This document shows, in pieces, positions 13,139 through 24,830 of a DNA stretch of 64,000 nucleotides (positions are counted from its first letter, which is position 1; each line of letters starts with the position of its first letter). The translations under genes and the position numbers were made by a program. The notes beneath the pieces are model-generated. The model ran no database searches. It was given only the letters and a program-made list of their open reading frames with translations, and was not told where the DNA came from. Source of the DNA: Camellia lanceoleosa (lineage: Eukaryota > Streptophyta > Magnoliopsida > Ericales > Theaceae); NCBI GenBank assembly GCA_025200525.1, contig CM045767.1:123554346-123618345 (forward strand). Direction: 5' to 3'.

Positions 13139-13990
13139 CTGAACAGTGATTAGGAAAGGGTTAAACCAGGTATCAAAACTAGCCAGAGCACAAAATATGA
13201 CTCAGATAACAGTGAGGCAGAAGTTGGGGCAGCACTGGCCAATCTCTTTACAGATCACGCGACTGATCTAGAGAACTTGGGGGATAACTTTACTGTCTCC
13301 ATGATCGGAGAAGAACCAGGTGTGGACCCAACCAGTGGTATTTTGGATGCATCAAAGACACCATTTCTTACTTGGTAGATGGAGAAATGCTATCTTTCCA
13401 GCTCTGAATCGGGAGATGAGCCAGAGTCTGATTCCACTAAGTCTGTGGGGTCGGAATCAGATTCAAGTCAGTCCTGGAGGTCTGAGTCTGGCATTCCCAG
13501 GGGTGGTAACCCGGATGCCAAGGTCCTGTCAAGGTCCTCTTTTTCTTTCTCTTTTGAGTCTGTTGTAACCAAAGAGCAGGAACTTGTGAATGAAAATGCT
13601 GGAGATTTTGTGTACTTCTCTATGCCGTCGATTTATTGCATTAACCAAGATTTTCAAAATTTTAATGAAAACAAGGAGGAAGAAATTCCTCTAGCTTTGA
13701 AAAACTTGATTAATCGAGAGAAAGAGAGGTATGCTAAGCCCTGCATTGATGAAATCATTGCTATTAATGTGGGTGTTGAGAAGGATCCGTGCTTGGTTCA
13801 AATCGGGTCCATGTTGTCTTCGAAGGAACGCACTCGTTTAATCGCTTTGTTAAAAGATTTCAAAAATGTTTTCGAGTGGTCCTATGAAAACATGCCTGGA
13901 ATCGATCCTGAGATCCTACATCACCAGATCCCTCTTGACATTAGGCCTGACCAGTGGAACAAAAATTGCGCAGAGTCTGCCCGAATTGGG
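13139..13990 (+). pseudogene. G1 spacer between protease and reverse transcriptase
   Basis: A frame open from 13379 encodes a serine- and acid-rich stretch, then the conserved lead-in to plant gypsy reverse transcriptase, including FEWSYENMPGIDPEI near 13870-13915. A homologous relic is in G2 at about 37430-37740. No enzyme activity is expected from this segment alone; it links the protease to the polymerase. Confidence 0.7.
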
Positions 13991-14792
13991 CATTTAAGAT
14001 AAAAAAGAGGTCACCAAACAAATTGAGGTAGGGTTCTTGATTGTATCTGAGTATCCGATGTGGCTGGGTAACATTGTTCCGGTACCTACGAAGGATGGCA
14101 GAATAAGAGTCTGCGTCGACTTCAGGGATTTGAACAAAGCTAGTCCGAAGGATGACTTTTCGTTGCCGCATATCGATGAGTGGGTAGATTTCACTGCTGG
14201 CCATGCCTTGCTTTCATTCATGGACAGGTTTTCTAGGTATAACCAGATTCTAATGGTTCTCGAGGATAGAGAAAAAACTACGTTCACAACGCCATAGGGC
14301 ACCTACTGTTACCGAGTCATTCCTTTTGGATTGAAGAATGCTGGGGCTACCTATTAGAGGGCTGCGACCACCATTTTGCATGACATGATCCACAAAGAGG
14401 TTGAGGTGTATGTGGACGACATGATTATCAAATCCAAGGAATGAAAAGGCCACTACACTACATTAGAAAAATTCTTTTAACGGATAAGGGAATACAGATT
14501 AAGGTTAAACCCACAGAAGTACACCTTTGGCGTGACGATAGAGAAAATGTTGGGATTTCTGATCACACAGAAGGGAATTGAAGTAGATCCTTCCAAAATC
14601 GAGGCCATCTTAGAAATGTCACCACCAAAGATTGAAAAGAAGGTGCACGACTTTTTGGGCAAAGTGCAATTCATAAGACGGTTTATTTCCAAATTGACCT
14701 TGACTTGTGAACCATTATTTGGTCTCCTGAAGAAAGAGAAGAAGTTCCAATGGGACAATCAATGTCAGTTTGTCTTTGAACAAGTCAAGTAG
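13991..14792 (+). pseudogene. G1 reverse transcriptase, broken
   Basis: It would copy element RNA into DNA. Motifs in order are GRIRVCVDFRDLNKASPKDD (about 14097-14156), IPFGLKNAGATY (about 14323-14355) and the catalytic YVDDM at 14408-14422, followed by the thumb/connection segment to 14792. Stops interrupt at 14296, 14356, 14442 and 14477. Three sit where related sequences have Trp, Gln and Arg codons, so single transitions explain them. The copy cannot make an active enzyme. Confidence 0.88.
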
Positions 14793-15640
14793 TACTTACA
14801 GAACCCACATGTGTTGTCACCACTAGAGCCAGTGAAGCCTTTGATTCTGTATTTGTCGATAACTGATTTGACCATAGGGTGCATGCTAGCTCAAGAATCT
14901 GAAGATAAGGTAGAGAAGACCATCTACTATTTGAGCAAGAAGATGCTGGACTATAAGACTCGCTACACTCCCCTGGAGAAAGCTTGCCTAGTGTTAGTAT
15001 GGGCAACAAGGAAGTTGAGGCACTACTTGTTCGCTCACTCTGTAATCTTGGTTTCGAGATTAGATCCCATCAAATATCTCTTCAAGAAACCACCGCTTAT
15101 AGGTAGGCTAGCTCGTTGGATGCTTCTTCTTTCTGAGTTCGATCTCAAGTATGTCACGCGCAAATCAGTTAAAGGGAGAGCTGTGGCAGAATTCTTGGCG
15201 GACCACCCAGTAGAAGGGAATGAAGCAGTGGAATACCTATTCCCAGATAAATATATTTTGCAGGTGGAAAAGGAAACATGGATGGTGTACTTTGACGGAG
15301 CATCTAATCAGTACAGTTATGGGATAGGTGTGTTGCTGATAGCACCCGATGATTCTCATATACCCTTAGCCTTCAAACTCTGGTTCAAAGTGTCCAATAA
15401 CGAAGCAGAATACGAGGCATGTATTGTTGGTTTGGAAGCTGCCCTAGAACTGGGGGCAATAAGGTTAGGTATCATCGGAGACTCAAACCTGGTTGTTTCT
15501 CAAGCTAATGGAGACTAGAAAGTCAAATAGGAGAAAATGAAGGTGTATCATTAGACCTTGGATATTCTGATTCCAAGGTTTGAAAAATTGACATTCACGT
15601 ACATGTTGAAAGAGAACAACTAGTTAGCTGATGCATTGAC
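14793..15640 (+). pseudogene. G1 RNase H plus second (archaeal-type-like) RNase H
   Basis: The first RNase H (about 14820-15230) has LSKKMLDYKTRYTPLEKACL and KYLFKKPPLIGRLARW, typical of gypsy RNase H and the tether after it. A second domain follows at 15280-15520: MVYFDGASNQ, NNEAEYEACIVGLEAALELG and GDSNLVVSQ supply the acidic residues of the RNase H fold. Dual RNase H marks the Tat lineage. The frame is open from 14811 to 15518, then stops at 15516-15600 break it. The EAEYEAC...LEAALELGA stretch is also the source of three slivers in G2 at 37795-38010. Confidence 0.82.
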
Positions 15641-16998
15641 AACTCTATCTTCTATGGTAGACATATCGTTGGGAGTTAAGATGCATCCGATCATCATTGA
15701 ATAGAAGAACACGCCTGCCTACGAGGCTATTGTCACAATAGATAAGGTTCAAGACAAGAACCCCTGGTATTACAACATTTGGAATTTCCTGGAGAAGGAT
15801 ACGTATCCACCAGGGGCAAATGCCAAGGATAAGCGGGAATGCGGCATCTGGCGTCCAATTTATCATCTGCGGAAACAAGCTGGCCATTTGGGAATGCATA
15901 AGCTCTGCGTTAAGGGAAAAGAGTCGAAACACCTTATGGAGGCTATCCACGGAGGGGAATGTGGGGCACACATGAATGGTGTGATGCTGGCCCGGAAGAT
16001 CCTTAGGTAAGGATACTACTGGTCTACCATGGAAGAGGATTGCATTAACTTCGTGCAGCGATGCCACAAATATTAGATCCATGCCAACCGCATGAACATT
16101 CCACCATCAAAGCTTTACAACATGACTTCTCTATGGCCTTTCTCAGTCTGGGAAATTGATCTGATTGGGGCAGTCTTGCCAAAGGGAGCTCAAATGGACA
16201 TGAGTTCATTCTAGTTGCGATCGACTACTTCACTAAGTGGGTGGAAGCTTAGTCCTATTATGTGCGGAAGGCATCGCATGTGGCCAAGTTTATCAGAAAC
16301 AACATCATCTGCAGGTACAGGGTACTGAGTGAGATCATCTTCGACAACGGTTCGCGCTTCAAGAAAGAGGTGGTGGATTTGCTTGAGAAGTACAACGTGA
16401 CTCTTCATAAGTCATCGACATACATACCACAGACCAATGGAGTCATTGAGGCCGCAAACAAGAATGTCAAAAACATCCTACGGAAGATGGTAGAGACCTA
16501 CATAGACTAGCTGGATAAACTATCGTTTGCACTTTGGGGCTACAGAACGTCGATTCGGACATCCATAGGGGCAAGCCCCTATTCTCTTGTCTATATGATG
16601 GAAGTTGTTCTGCCAATCGAGATTGAAGTACCATCACTGCGAGTTTTGGCTGAGTGTCAGATAGCGGAGATGGACTGGCAATAGAGCAGATTCAAGGAAT
16701 TGATGTTATTTGACGAGAGAAGGCTAAAGGTGTTGTATCACGTCCAAGGCCACCAACGCAGAATTGCTAGAGCTTTTAATAAGAAGGTCAAGTCCAGAAA
16801 TCTCAAGGAAGGAGATATGGTGCTCAAAGACAACCTAGTTCCCATCCATGACCCTAGGGGCAAGTTCCGACCTACTTAGACTGGCCTTTACATCATCAAT
16901 TCTATCAGGTCAGAATGGGTGACTATCCTCATGGATCTAGATGGCCTGGAGTTTTCACAGCCAATCAATATGGACAAGTTGAAGAAATATTATCCTTG
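15641..16998 (+). pseudogene. G1 integrase, broken
   Basis: It would insert the DNA copy into the chromosome. The zinc-binding residues are His 15948, His 15969, Cys 16041 and Cys 16062. The catalytic acids are Asp 16158 (WEIDLIG), Asp 16343 (IIFDNGSRF) and Glu 16448 (QTNGVIEA); the last two are about 35 residues apart, as in the D,D35E family. The C-terminal part runs to the stop at 16998 with KFRP...INMDKLKKYYP; no chromodomain follows. Stops and frame changes occur at 16008, 16075, near 16190-16260 and at 16510, so the product is dead. Confidence 0.85.
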
Positions 16999-17675
16999 AG
17001 AGGCTCGCTAGGCTGAAAACTTGAATGGGCAACCTAGGCAAAAGTTAGAGCATGAAAAATTAGAAATAAAGAAAAATTGAGCTCGCAAGGTCAAAAACCC
17101 GGAAGGGCAACTTTGGCAAAAGTTAGAGCGCAAAAGGAGAGAGCCAATACTCGAGCGAACCAGAACTAAACTACGTAAGGCCTGATTCCCATCTTTGGGA
17201 TATGTAGACAATTTTATCCCAAAGTTCGGCCATAACCATCTCCAACTCAACGGTCCTATTCATTTATTTGATCGGGCCATCTTTGTCTATCAATTGTTAG
17301 CTTGGTTGTGTGATCTTCATTTTGCTCAAAAGGCTGGTAATAATATGGAGCAGTGGTAGTGAATGCAGTTATGGGCAATTGCGATCTGTTGATTCGGGGC
17401 TGTGCATCATAAGGACTGATTCTATGAGTGTCAGGTAGTGATCATTTTTTAAAATGGCTTTGAAAAGTTTTAATGAAAGTTGATTTGCTCAAAATTTTAC
17501 TTTTTACAACTTAGACCATTTTAGGACCAAAAGGAAAATTTTCAATGCTCACAACTTTAACTCCATTGATTTCAACACAAGTACATTCTCCAACTTTCTA
17601 ATTAAATCAAAGTTGCTTTTACATCATAAAACTTGAAAAGAAAATTCAAAGCAATAAACTAGGGGCATAGATGAG
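16999..17675 (+). other. Non-coding tail after integrase of G1
   Basis: Holds two copies (about 17005-17050 and 17080-17128) of a block containing GGCAAAAGTTAGAGC; the second has CCCGGAAGGGC, which could fold as a 3-bp stem with a GGAA loop. At 17170-17211 is the first copy of a motif ending GGGATATGTAGACAA that recurs before the 3' LTR and in G2. G2 shows the same tail at 38260-38560. No protein-coding potential seen. Confidence 0.6.
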
Positions 17676-19050
17676 TCAGGTGTTCCTACGTCCTCTGCTC
17701 GTGCTTGCAGGACTCTTTGCAGCCAAAGTTGGTCCAACCTGTGCCTCGTCCTCGAGCCAAGCTAAGCACTCGCCGGAAAGGGCATAACTGAAACTAGGGG
17801 CAGGGGCCAAAAGTTCTCTCATCTTTCAAGCAGTGAGGTACTGAGTCAGGTTTAAAGCACGAATTAGAAATGGAGCCGGGTATTCTATCCCTTTTTTTGG
17901 CTAGGTTTGATCATGTCCAAACTAGCGTCTAAACTAGAAGGGGAAATAGAACATATAATGTGTGAGGCCAATCAACTGTATGCCCGATTGTCGGGACATA
18001 CTGTAGCTCATCTCAACCAAATTAAGCCAGGGACAACGCCATGCAATGTCAGCTGCAGATATGCTGCACATCCAGTTGCACCACCATCCCTCTAAGGAAA
18101 ACTCCACCAGCCGCTAGCAGAAAAAATAAGCTCGGGCTGAATACTCGAGGTAAGGGTCCACCACTTTCAGCGTATCCATTAGCCATACTTGGGAAGAGAT
18201 GAAAAATAAGAGAGATTAAATAATAGCGAGATGTGCGTTGAGAGAAAAGTAAAGAAAAGGGTTTAGAGAAAAATAGAGAATGAGTGCCGAGTGATACGAG
18301 AAGCCTAAACAAGAAAGAATGGGAAATACTACCTGAATAAGCAGCGGACTCTCTATGAACCGAATAATCTCTCGTCGATGAAAAGCATCCAAACCCATCA
18401 AGGTCTTGCCGAGTGCTAAACCAATGCAGCTCTTACCCTCTTTCAGACATTGGGCCACTTTAATCAACCTAGTGCTGGTTCCGCCATAACTGGGGGCAAG
18501 AAGGAAATGCGTGAACATACATAAATAGAGGGCCTATTACCGATAACCTCGCCAAAGAAGGTCACCTCTGTTGGCGATGTCAGAAAACCGTTGAATCAAG
18601 CCGGGTATACATAGCTTCTCGTCATGAGCTAAAGATCGGGCTTCGTGCAAATTGAGTCCACACATCCGTTCCAAAGCCTGGGCATGGCCAAAACAGGGCT
18701 GAGGCATGATCTCCTCATCGTGTCGGGATTCCATCAATACTTGAAACTCTTCAAGAGTCAGACACATTTCCTGTGCTTTGAAACGAAATACATGTGTAAT
18801 TGGGTCCCAACATCGGGCAAAGGCATGAAGGAACGAAAAACAAAGTGAAGTGCGGCTCAACGGAAAAAATGCGTTTATGCCAAAGCCTCATACATTTACC
18901 TTTTTTGTGCCATCCAAAGTGGTTATCCAATCTTGAGCTTCCCGGCAAGGAATATCTCTATTTTTGGAGGAAATAGCAGCAAAAATGAGGTTCTGTCGAA
19001 GAAACAGCGGAGGAAGACCTTTTGTAGAAGATAAGGCTATGTGAGTGGAT
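17676..19050 (-). pseudogene. Antisense DUF7745-like gene carried by G1, broken
   Basis: Read on the minus strand. Exon 1 (about 19050-18541) contains ARCWDPITHVFRFKAQEMC and LTLEEFQVLM, which resemble the DUF7745 family of plant transposon-associated proteins. Donor GTAATA follows at 18540 and acceptor CCCCCAG precedes exon 2 (18489-18333); the join keeps frame (Arg-Tyr-Gly-Gly). Exon 2 ends LLIQ before GTAGTA. Exon 3 (about 18195-17676) includes DIAWRCPWLNL, GIQLIGLTHYMFYFP and a tail ending SRGRRNT with stop at 17676. Nonsense codons (one in exon 1 at about 18895, others in exon 3) and a frame change near 17910 kill it. No initiator ATG was recognised. Function of the family is unknown. 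A remnant of the same gene lies in G2, so it is an inherited part of the element family. Family name from memory; homology itself is moderately sure. Confidence 0.65.
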
Positions 19051-19566
19051 GCCAATTGTCAGCCAGTTGATAAACCACCACAACTGGCCGGTAGTCCACC
19101 TTTACTGACTGGTCGTCCCCTTTAGTGGCCGACCGTCCACTATTGTGGGCCTGCTAGTTGGGCATTGTGGTTTTGTTCTGGTCTTTGTGTTTTGGGGTCT
19201 TGTTTTGAGTCCTTTATTTTTAACAAGTGTAAATGGTTGTGTTTAGGTTGTTTCTACTTTGTTTTCTATTTATTGAGTTGTATTTTGTATTTTGGTCACT
19301 GGTCGGCTCATTACCTGGTTATGAACATCACTCCAGTACAAGTACTTTTGGTTTCATATCATTCCATTTTCATTCTATGTAAGTGTGGTGTTCGTGATGC
19401 AAAACAAAGCTCTTTTTATAAAACTGCAGGGTTTTACCCTGATCATGGTTTTTACAAAAGAGAGAATACAAGTGTTTCAATGAACCAAAGTAAAACCTAT
19501 CTGAAGCTATATATGTGCTAAGCTACCAAAATAAAGAAAATAAGCAAAAGAGTACAAAAATCTGCG
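19051..19566. other. Spacer between the two antisense genes
   Basis: Contains a GGCC-rich cluster at about 19076-19150 just upstream (minus strand) of the DUF7745-like gene, then T-rich sequence. The 19160-19330 part matches G2 at about 39640-39780. The plus-strand ORF at 19165-19521 looks like chance. Confidence 0.5.
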
Positions 19567-22427
19567 CTAGTCGCATAAAGCTCGAGAAGCCTTCTTCGTC
19601 CTCTTTCTCGGAGGGGACTCAAGGGCACTGTCTCCGTCAGCATCGTTATCAGAATCAGACTCCGAGCCAAAACCAATATCACTATCTTTGCCCCCAAACT
19701 CAAAATCGGTATCATTGTCCTCATCACTCCCTGACCCCAAGTCAGTGTCATGGTCCTCGCTCTCAGACGACTCATAGCGTCGGCTCACTTGCTCCTCGGT
19801 GCCGCTGGTTTCAGCATCATCCCCACTCAAAACCAGCTCCGAGGAAGGAGAGGTCTCCTCTGTCTCAGTTTCACTACTCCGACCTCGAGCATCTCTTCCT
19901 TACCTTGACCTTGATGATCATCTCGGCCACGTGTTGGGGCCTGTCTATCTCTCCTTCCCGCCATTGGAATAGGTGCCACCAGTGCTGCTGCTGGTGCCCT
20001 CGATGCAGGTGGGATCTGAAAAACAAGTATCAGAGTATCAGATACAGTATGTATGTTGCAGAATGTAGTATACAGTATGAGTATCATGTAGAAGCTAGAT
20101 TCAGTATGAGTATCGTATATTAGTGTGAATATGGCATGTCGGTGCAGTGTAGTATATAACAATATGAGTCAGCAGTGAAATGCATGAGAAGAAATGGAAG
20201 ATATCTAGATACTGTGAAGAGCAAGCAGCATCTCTCTCTTTTGCACCATGTGAACCAGAGAAGGAACCAGCTGAAGGAGGCCCTCCATGAACTCTGTGGG
20301 TGCCTGCAACGGAATTAGAATATCAGTATCTTAAAAGGGGAAAATATAAGATATAAGTGGTAAAGTGTGGTCCATACCTGAGGTGTGCCTAGAGCTCTGA
20401 CATATCTGTGCCCTACCTCCGGGGGCTCTATCGGAATCTGATAGGCAATCCCGCTTGACTGCCCACAGGGAATTGTGGTGGGAACCGCTAGCCAACCAAC
20501 TGCTTGCATAGTAAGAGGAGCCCTTCCAATGTTAGCCCTGGCCTCAGGAGCACCTTCTTGAGCCAAAGGAGCACCTACAGCATCACCGGCGCGAACTCCG
20601 GTCAGGGATGGCATGAGGTGAGTCCTGATGAAGGCTGTGTAGTCTCCATCTTGCTGGAAGTAGTTCGCATCCTACCTCGCCATGAACTAAATAATAGCCT
20701 CAACTAGGAGGCTATGGATTGACCTCATAGATACTAGAGGTAGAGCAGGAACGACTGGAGTAGGCAGGCCCATGGTCTGGAGCACAAACCTCTCATCCAA
20801 AAACCAAGCTCGACAGAATGGGCCCTCTAGCAAGATCCAGTATCGGGAGGTAGCCCAAGCTCCAGCATACTAGTCCCATACTCCAGTAGGCATCGTCACC
20901 CATGGCTGCCATGTGATCTGCAAATGGAGAGTTTACGGGTTGTTAGTTGTTGTCAGTTGTTAATGTATGGGTTAGAATAGTAGTAATAGGGAAATAAAGC
21001 AGAAATGACTGTAAGTTTCGAATTACCTCATGGGCCACCACCGTGTTGAAGTATCGACGGAAGAAAATGAAGGTCATGTCGTTGCAGCGCCGGTGATAGT
21101 ACCTACCATCATACCGCCTCAAGTAGGGCACAACTGGTGCTACCTCCTCTACTGGCACCAGGGCAAGGGCCAGGAAATAAGCATAAGCCCAGAGCTACAA
21201 GGAGAAACCAGTTGTGAATCAATATGTGCGAACAGATATGTGAAGCAAAAGTGCAAAGCATAAAGCATAATGCATGGACAGATATAAAAGCAGAAAATGC
21301 AAAGCAGAAAGCATAAGAAGGAAATAGAAACTGAACGTACAGTGTGTACCTCCCAGGCTCTCTAATAGTCTCCAACCTTGTTCCCCTTCATGAGGGAACC
21401 AGAGCTCATGTTTCCATAGAGGGTGGCAAGGCTAGCGCCACCCCTGTCTTAAAAATAGACCCGGGGCAAGGTCATAAGGGCACTCAACAAATACAAGCCC
21501 ACAGTATTCTACCTGTTCATAAACAAGGTGGTATCAAGAAAGTATATCAAGAAGCCCCGGGTGTACTGCTCTACCTCCTCCTGAGTCTTAGGTTGACTCA
21601 TGCGGAAGCACTCGAGGAACCAGCTATATCTGACCACAGTTGGCCTGTATAGAAGCGGGCTCACTCTAAGAAGATATATCTAAGCTGCCTCCCACTGGCC
21701 CATATCCATATTAAAGGGGATTAGATCACCCCTTACGCCCAAGCCGATGATCATCGAGAAATCATAGAAAGTCATCGCCATCCCCCCGCTGGAAGATAAG
21801 TGGAAAAAGTTGGTAGTGTCCCACCACCTCTCCATCAACACTCCGAGTAAGGCCCGACTGGCCATATGACATGAGAGCCCGGTGCAAAATAGGCCAAAGC
21901 CTGCCTCATCGACAAGATCGCGGACTTGAGCGGGAAGCTCGTGATACCACTCTCTGTCCGTCACCTCTCGTAACCTCGCCAGGAGCAAGAGTCCTCCTGT
22001 GACAAGGAAAGAGTGAGTCAGATGAAAGGCAACGATGAAAGGAAATAATGAAATGGCTAAATAGGTAAAGTGCATGAAAGCAAAGTTTGTATTTCAGAAG
22101 TGCCGTGAGAAAGGTGGAAGGTTCGCTCCCTCAGCAAAACATCCTCCAGCACGCCACCGACAAAATCATCAAAGCATAGCATGCTGCTGAGGGCCATTGC
22201 ATGTGTCTGTGGGTGGTAAGCGGCCGAATCAAATGGCCTCAGCCTCAGTGGCAGCAGCTCGGGCTCTGGCCCTGGTGGAAAGACTGCCTCTACCTCGGCC
22301 TCAAAATTAGCGACGATATCCTCCACCATCTCGCCAGCCTCGGCAACTGCTGGCTCCTCTACCTCGGCAATAGATAGAACACAAGTACCTCGAGAGGGGC
22401 ACCGTCATGTGGGACATCATTTGCCAT
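19567..22427 (-). pseudogene. Antisense plant-mobile-domain (PMD) gene carried by G1, broken
   Basis: Minus strand, at least six exons: A from ATG 22427 to about 22090, B 21996-21350, C 21194-21027, D 20917-20378, E 20303-20213, F 20015-19567. Introns B/C, C/D and D/E show clear GT and AG ends; the donor of exon A was not found. Exon B has VRDLVDEAGFGLF, LLGVLMERWWDTTNFFHL and ATLYGNMSS, and exon C has LWAYAYFLALAL, the hallmarks of the PMD (aminotransferase-like) family of transposon-linked and host plant proteins. Exon F encodes a strongly acidic tail, then PPRKRTKKASR, a likely nuclear signal, and stop at 19567. Exons B and D each read in one frame but carry about four and three nonsense codons, mostly TAG; exons A and F each need one frame shift. 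It lies wholly within G1, opposite to gag-pol. Confidence 0.78.
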
Positions 22428-22723
22428 CTGGAAAGTGGGTGAAAAGCTGGTGAGAAATGGAGAAAATGAGGAAAAATAGGGAAAACTCAAAAAAGTCAAC
22501 CCCAGGAGAGAGAAAATAGGAGAAAAAGTCAAAACCCAGGAAAATTTGTGGAACCCAAAAAAAACCCAAGGGAAATGAGCCCAAAGTGATGAAAACTCAA
22601 AAAAATCAAAGAAAACAAAATCTAATCGGTTCGAAGTTTAGAAAACAAAAGAGGTTTTACGAATAAAGTTTGCGCAGGCTGTTAGAAAATATGTACAAAG
22701 CACAAATCTAGAGAGAGGAAACA

Positions 22724-22792
22724 CCTAGAGAGAGAGGGAGAGTATTTCATACTTGGGTGTGTGAAGAAATGAAGTTTGGGTGTGTATTTAAT
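22724..22792 (-). promoter_or_regulatory. Likely promoter of the antisense PMD gene
   Basis: On the minus strand ATTAAATA (22792-22785) is followed by a CA-rich and then CT-rich run (22742-22724), the TATA plus pyrimidine-patch layout of plant promoters, about 360 bases before the ATG at 22427. A GGCC cluster at 22838-22885 lies about 50 bases upstream. Inferred from layout only. Confidence 0.45.
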
Positions 22793-23404
22793 GAAGACCC
22801 GAGGCAAAAGGACAAAATTACCCCAAATCTACCACAAGTGGCCGGCCGTACACCCATTTGTGGCCGGCCAGCCACATTTGTGGTCCCGAGCTGGTTTTTG
22901 TTACCCTTTTGCCCAATTAGTGTATGAGAGGTCCTGTTTTGGGTCTGGAAAGAAGGATTGAGGTACTTGAAGCGGATTTGGTTTCTGAGGATCTCGAACA
23001 TGTGTTCCGGTTGCATCGTTTCGAATCCCATTGTGTCTCCAGTGCATGAATGTGCCCCAATTTCAAATGTGAGCAAGTTGTATCCCTTTTGAGCATTTTA
23101 CAGAGCCTCCAAGTGATAAGTTGGAGGTTATTGTCAAACATCACTTGTGTCCGTCTCTTCGTTTCATATATCTTTCTCATAGAATGTGTATTTTCACATA
23201 CCTCTTACGTTGCATGTACGTATTGCATCGTAACTCATATACCTATCCTGTTTGCATAGAACATGTATTACATCTGATGTCGGTTATCTATTATGTTGCA
23301 TATAACATGCGTTGTCATCGTACCGATTTTCAATTACGTCTCATTGTGTCGTATTTATGTGTGTCGTGCTTTTTTAATGCTAGTGTCCACCATTGTCATG
23401 TGAG
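22793..23404. other. Non-coding stretch between antisense gene promoter and tandem array in G1
   Basis: Starts with a GGCCGGCC-rich cluster (22838-22885). The rest (23000-23400) is T-rich with repeated CATAT, CGTA and GCAT words and no coding features. Confidence 0.5.
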
Positions 23405-24140
23405 TATGATTAGGGTTCCCTCCCTTTAATCTCACCACAAGAAAGTGTGGCCTAGTTTGTTCTTTAACCTTGCCCCACAGAAGTGTGGCTTGGTTTGTTC
23501 CCTAACCTCACCACGAGGAAATGTAGCTTGGTTTGTTCTTTCACCTCACTACACGAAAGTGTATCTTGGTTTGTGTTTGTTATACTCTCTACGTGGAAGT
23601 GTAGTTAGGATTATCTCGCCATGCGATAGTGTGGCTTGATTTTCTCTTGTCCTTTCTACACGGAAGTATAGTTAGGATCACCTCGCTACGTGGAAGTGTA
23701 GTTAGGATTACCTCTCTACACGGTTGTGTAGTTTGGGTTGTTTTGTTATCCTCTCTACGCAGAAGTGTAGTTAGGATTACCTCTCTACACGGTAGTGTAG
23801 TTTGGGTTTTTTTGTTATCCTCTCTACGCGGAAGTGTAGTTAGGATTACCTCTCTACACAGTAGTGTAGTTTGGTTTCCCTTGTTCCTCGCTATGCGGAA
23901 GTGTAGCTTGGTTCGTTCTTGTACTCCTCTATGTGATAGTGTAGTTGAGGTTGTTTTGTTCCTTTTTACTTGAAGGTGTAGTTATGATTGTTTCTTGTTA
24001 ACCACTCTACGTGGTAGTGTAGTTTGGTTTGTTTCTCACCTCTCTACGCGGAAGTATGGTTTGGGCTCATCTCTTGTTAACCTTTTTGCATGTGGGTGTA
24101 GTTGGGATTGTTTCTTGTGCGTGGAAGTGTAGTTAAGATT
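23405..24140 (+). repeat. Tandem array in the 3' region of G1
   Basis: About two dozen imperfect copies of a 30-45 base unit built on CTCTCTACACGGAAGTGTAG, in places paired into a 68-base dimer (for example 23735-23870). Each unit has a small inverted repeat CTACAC...GTGTAG. The ORFs through it simply follow the repeat. It occupies the same place (after the antisense genes, before the 3' LTR) as the different arrays in G2. Confidence 0.85.
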
Positions 24141-24274
24141 GCTCTCGTTTATTGATTTCAATTGTTGCATTGTATTGAATCTCATTTTCACAATTATCGA
24201 GTGGTATGCTCGTTTGTATTCTCTACTATTACATCGCATCATGTATATCATGTATCATTTCGCATTCTGGCCCT

Positions 24275-24319
24275 GAACTATACTAGTTTGATTCCTTGTA
24301 AAGGGATACGCAGGCAACC
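24275..24319 (+). promoter_or_regulatory. Conserved GGGATACG motif, second copy in G1
   Basis: ACTAGTTTGATTCC followed by AAGGGATACGCAGGCAACC. The same block is at 17170-17211, 38505-38550 and 43827-43870. Confidence 0.6.
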
Positions 24320-24822
24320 CTTGGGTTCAACCAATTTTAATTTATGTCTTGATTGTTTGCCCAAGTCTTACGGCATTGTCAAAATGGGTCATCTTTGGGC
24401 TTTGACATTTACTCACGTCATTTCATGACTTCGAGCTCTGTCAAAGATAGGCAACTGTAGACACCCCATTTTTGACCGCCCTTAAGGCTTGGGTGACACC
24501 AATTGATCACCCAATGATGAATTTATATGCTTGTTAAACACTCGATTTCCTCAGCAGGAAGCCTCGGTTTTGAACCTCAAAAACCTAAAAACCTTGCACT
24601 ACTTTTGGACCAAAACGACAGTTTTTCTAAGCCTGACCACCCAGAGGCTTGCAAGCCATCTGGTGGCCGGTCAGCTAAGAGTGAGTGTATGACCATCCAA
24701 CTAGTGGCTAGCCGGCCACTTGTGTCAGTAAAACCAGATATTTTTGCCAGCTGTCTCCATAGGTGCATACATTGCACCAGCTGTTTCTATACTGATATTT
24801 CTAGGGGAGTAAGATATTTTTC

Positions 24823-24830
24823 TATATATA
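24823..24830 (+). promoter_or_regulatory. TATA box of G1 3' LTR
   Basis: TATATATA about 370 bases into the LTR and about 100 bases after a GGCC cluster. Confidence 0.6.

Noticed and set aside
19515..20123. 202-codon plus-strand ORF
   Set aside because: It lies opposite the last exon of the PMD gene, whose acidic tail and basic signal are convincing on the minus strand.
18537..22427. Antisense genes as ordinary host genes
   Set aside because: They lie inside G1 between integrase and the 3' LTR, with a homologous remnant of one in G2 at the same place.
23445..23973. Plus-strand ORFs of 64 and 114 codons with repeated LRGSVVRITS-like text
   Set aside because: They follow the G1 tandem array; the repeating peptide mirrors the DNA repeat.
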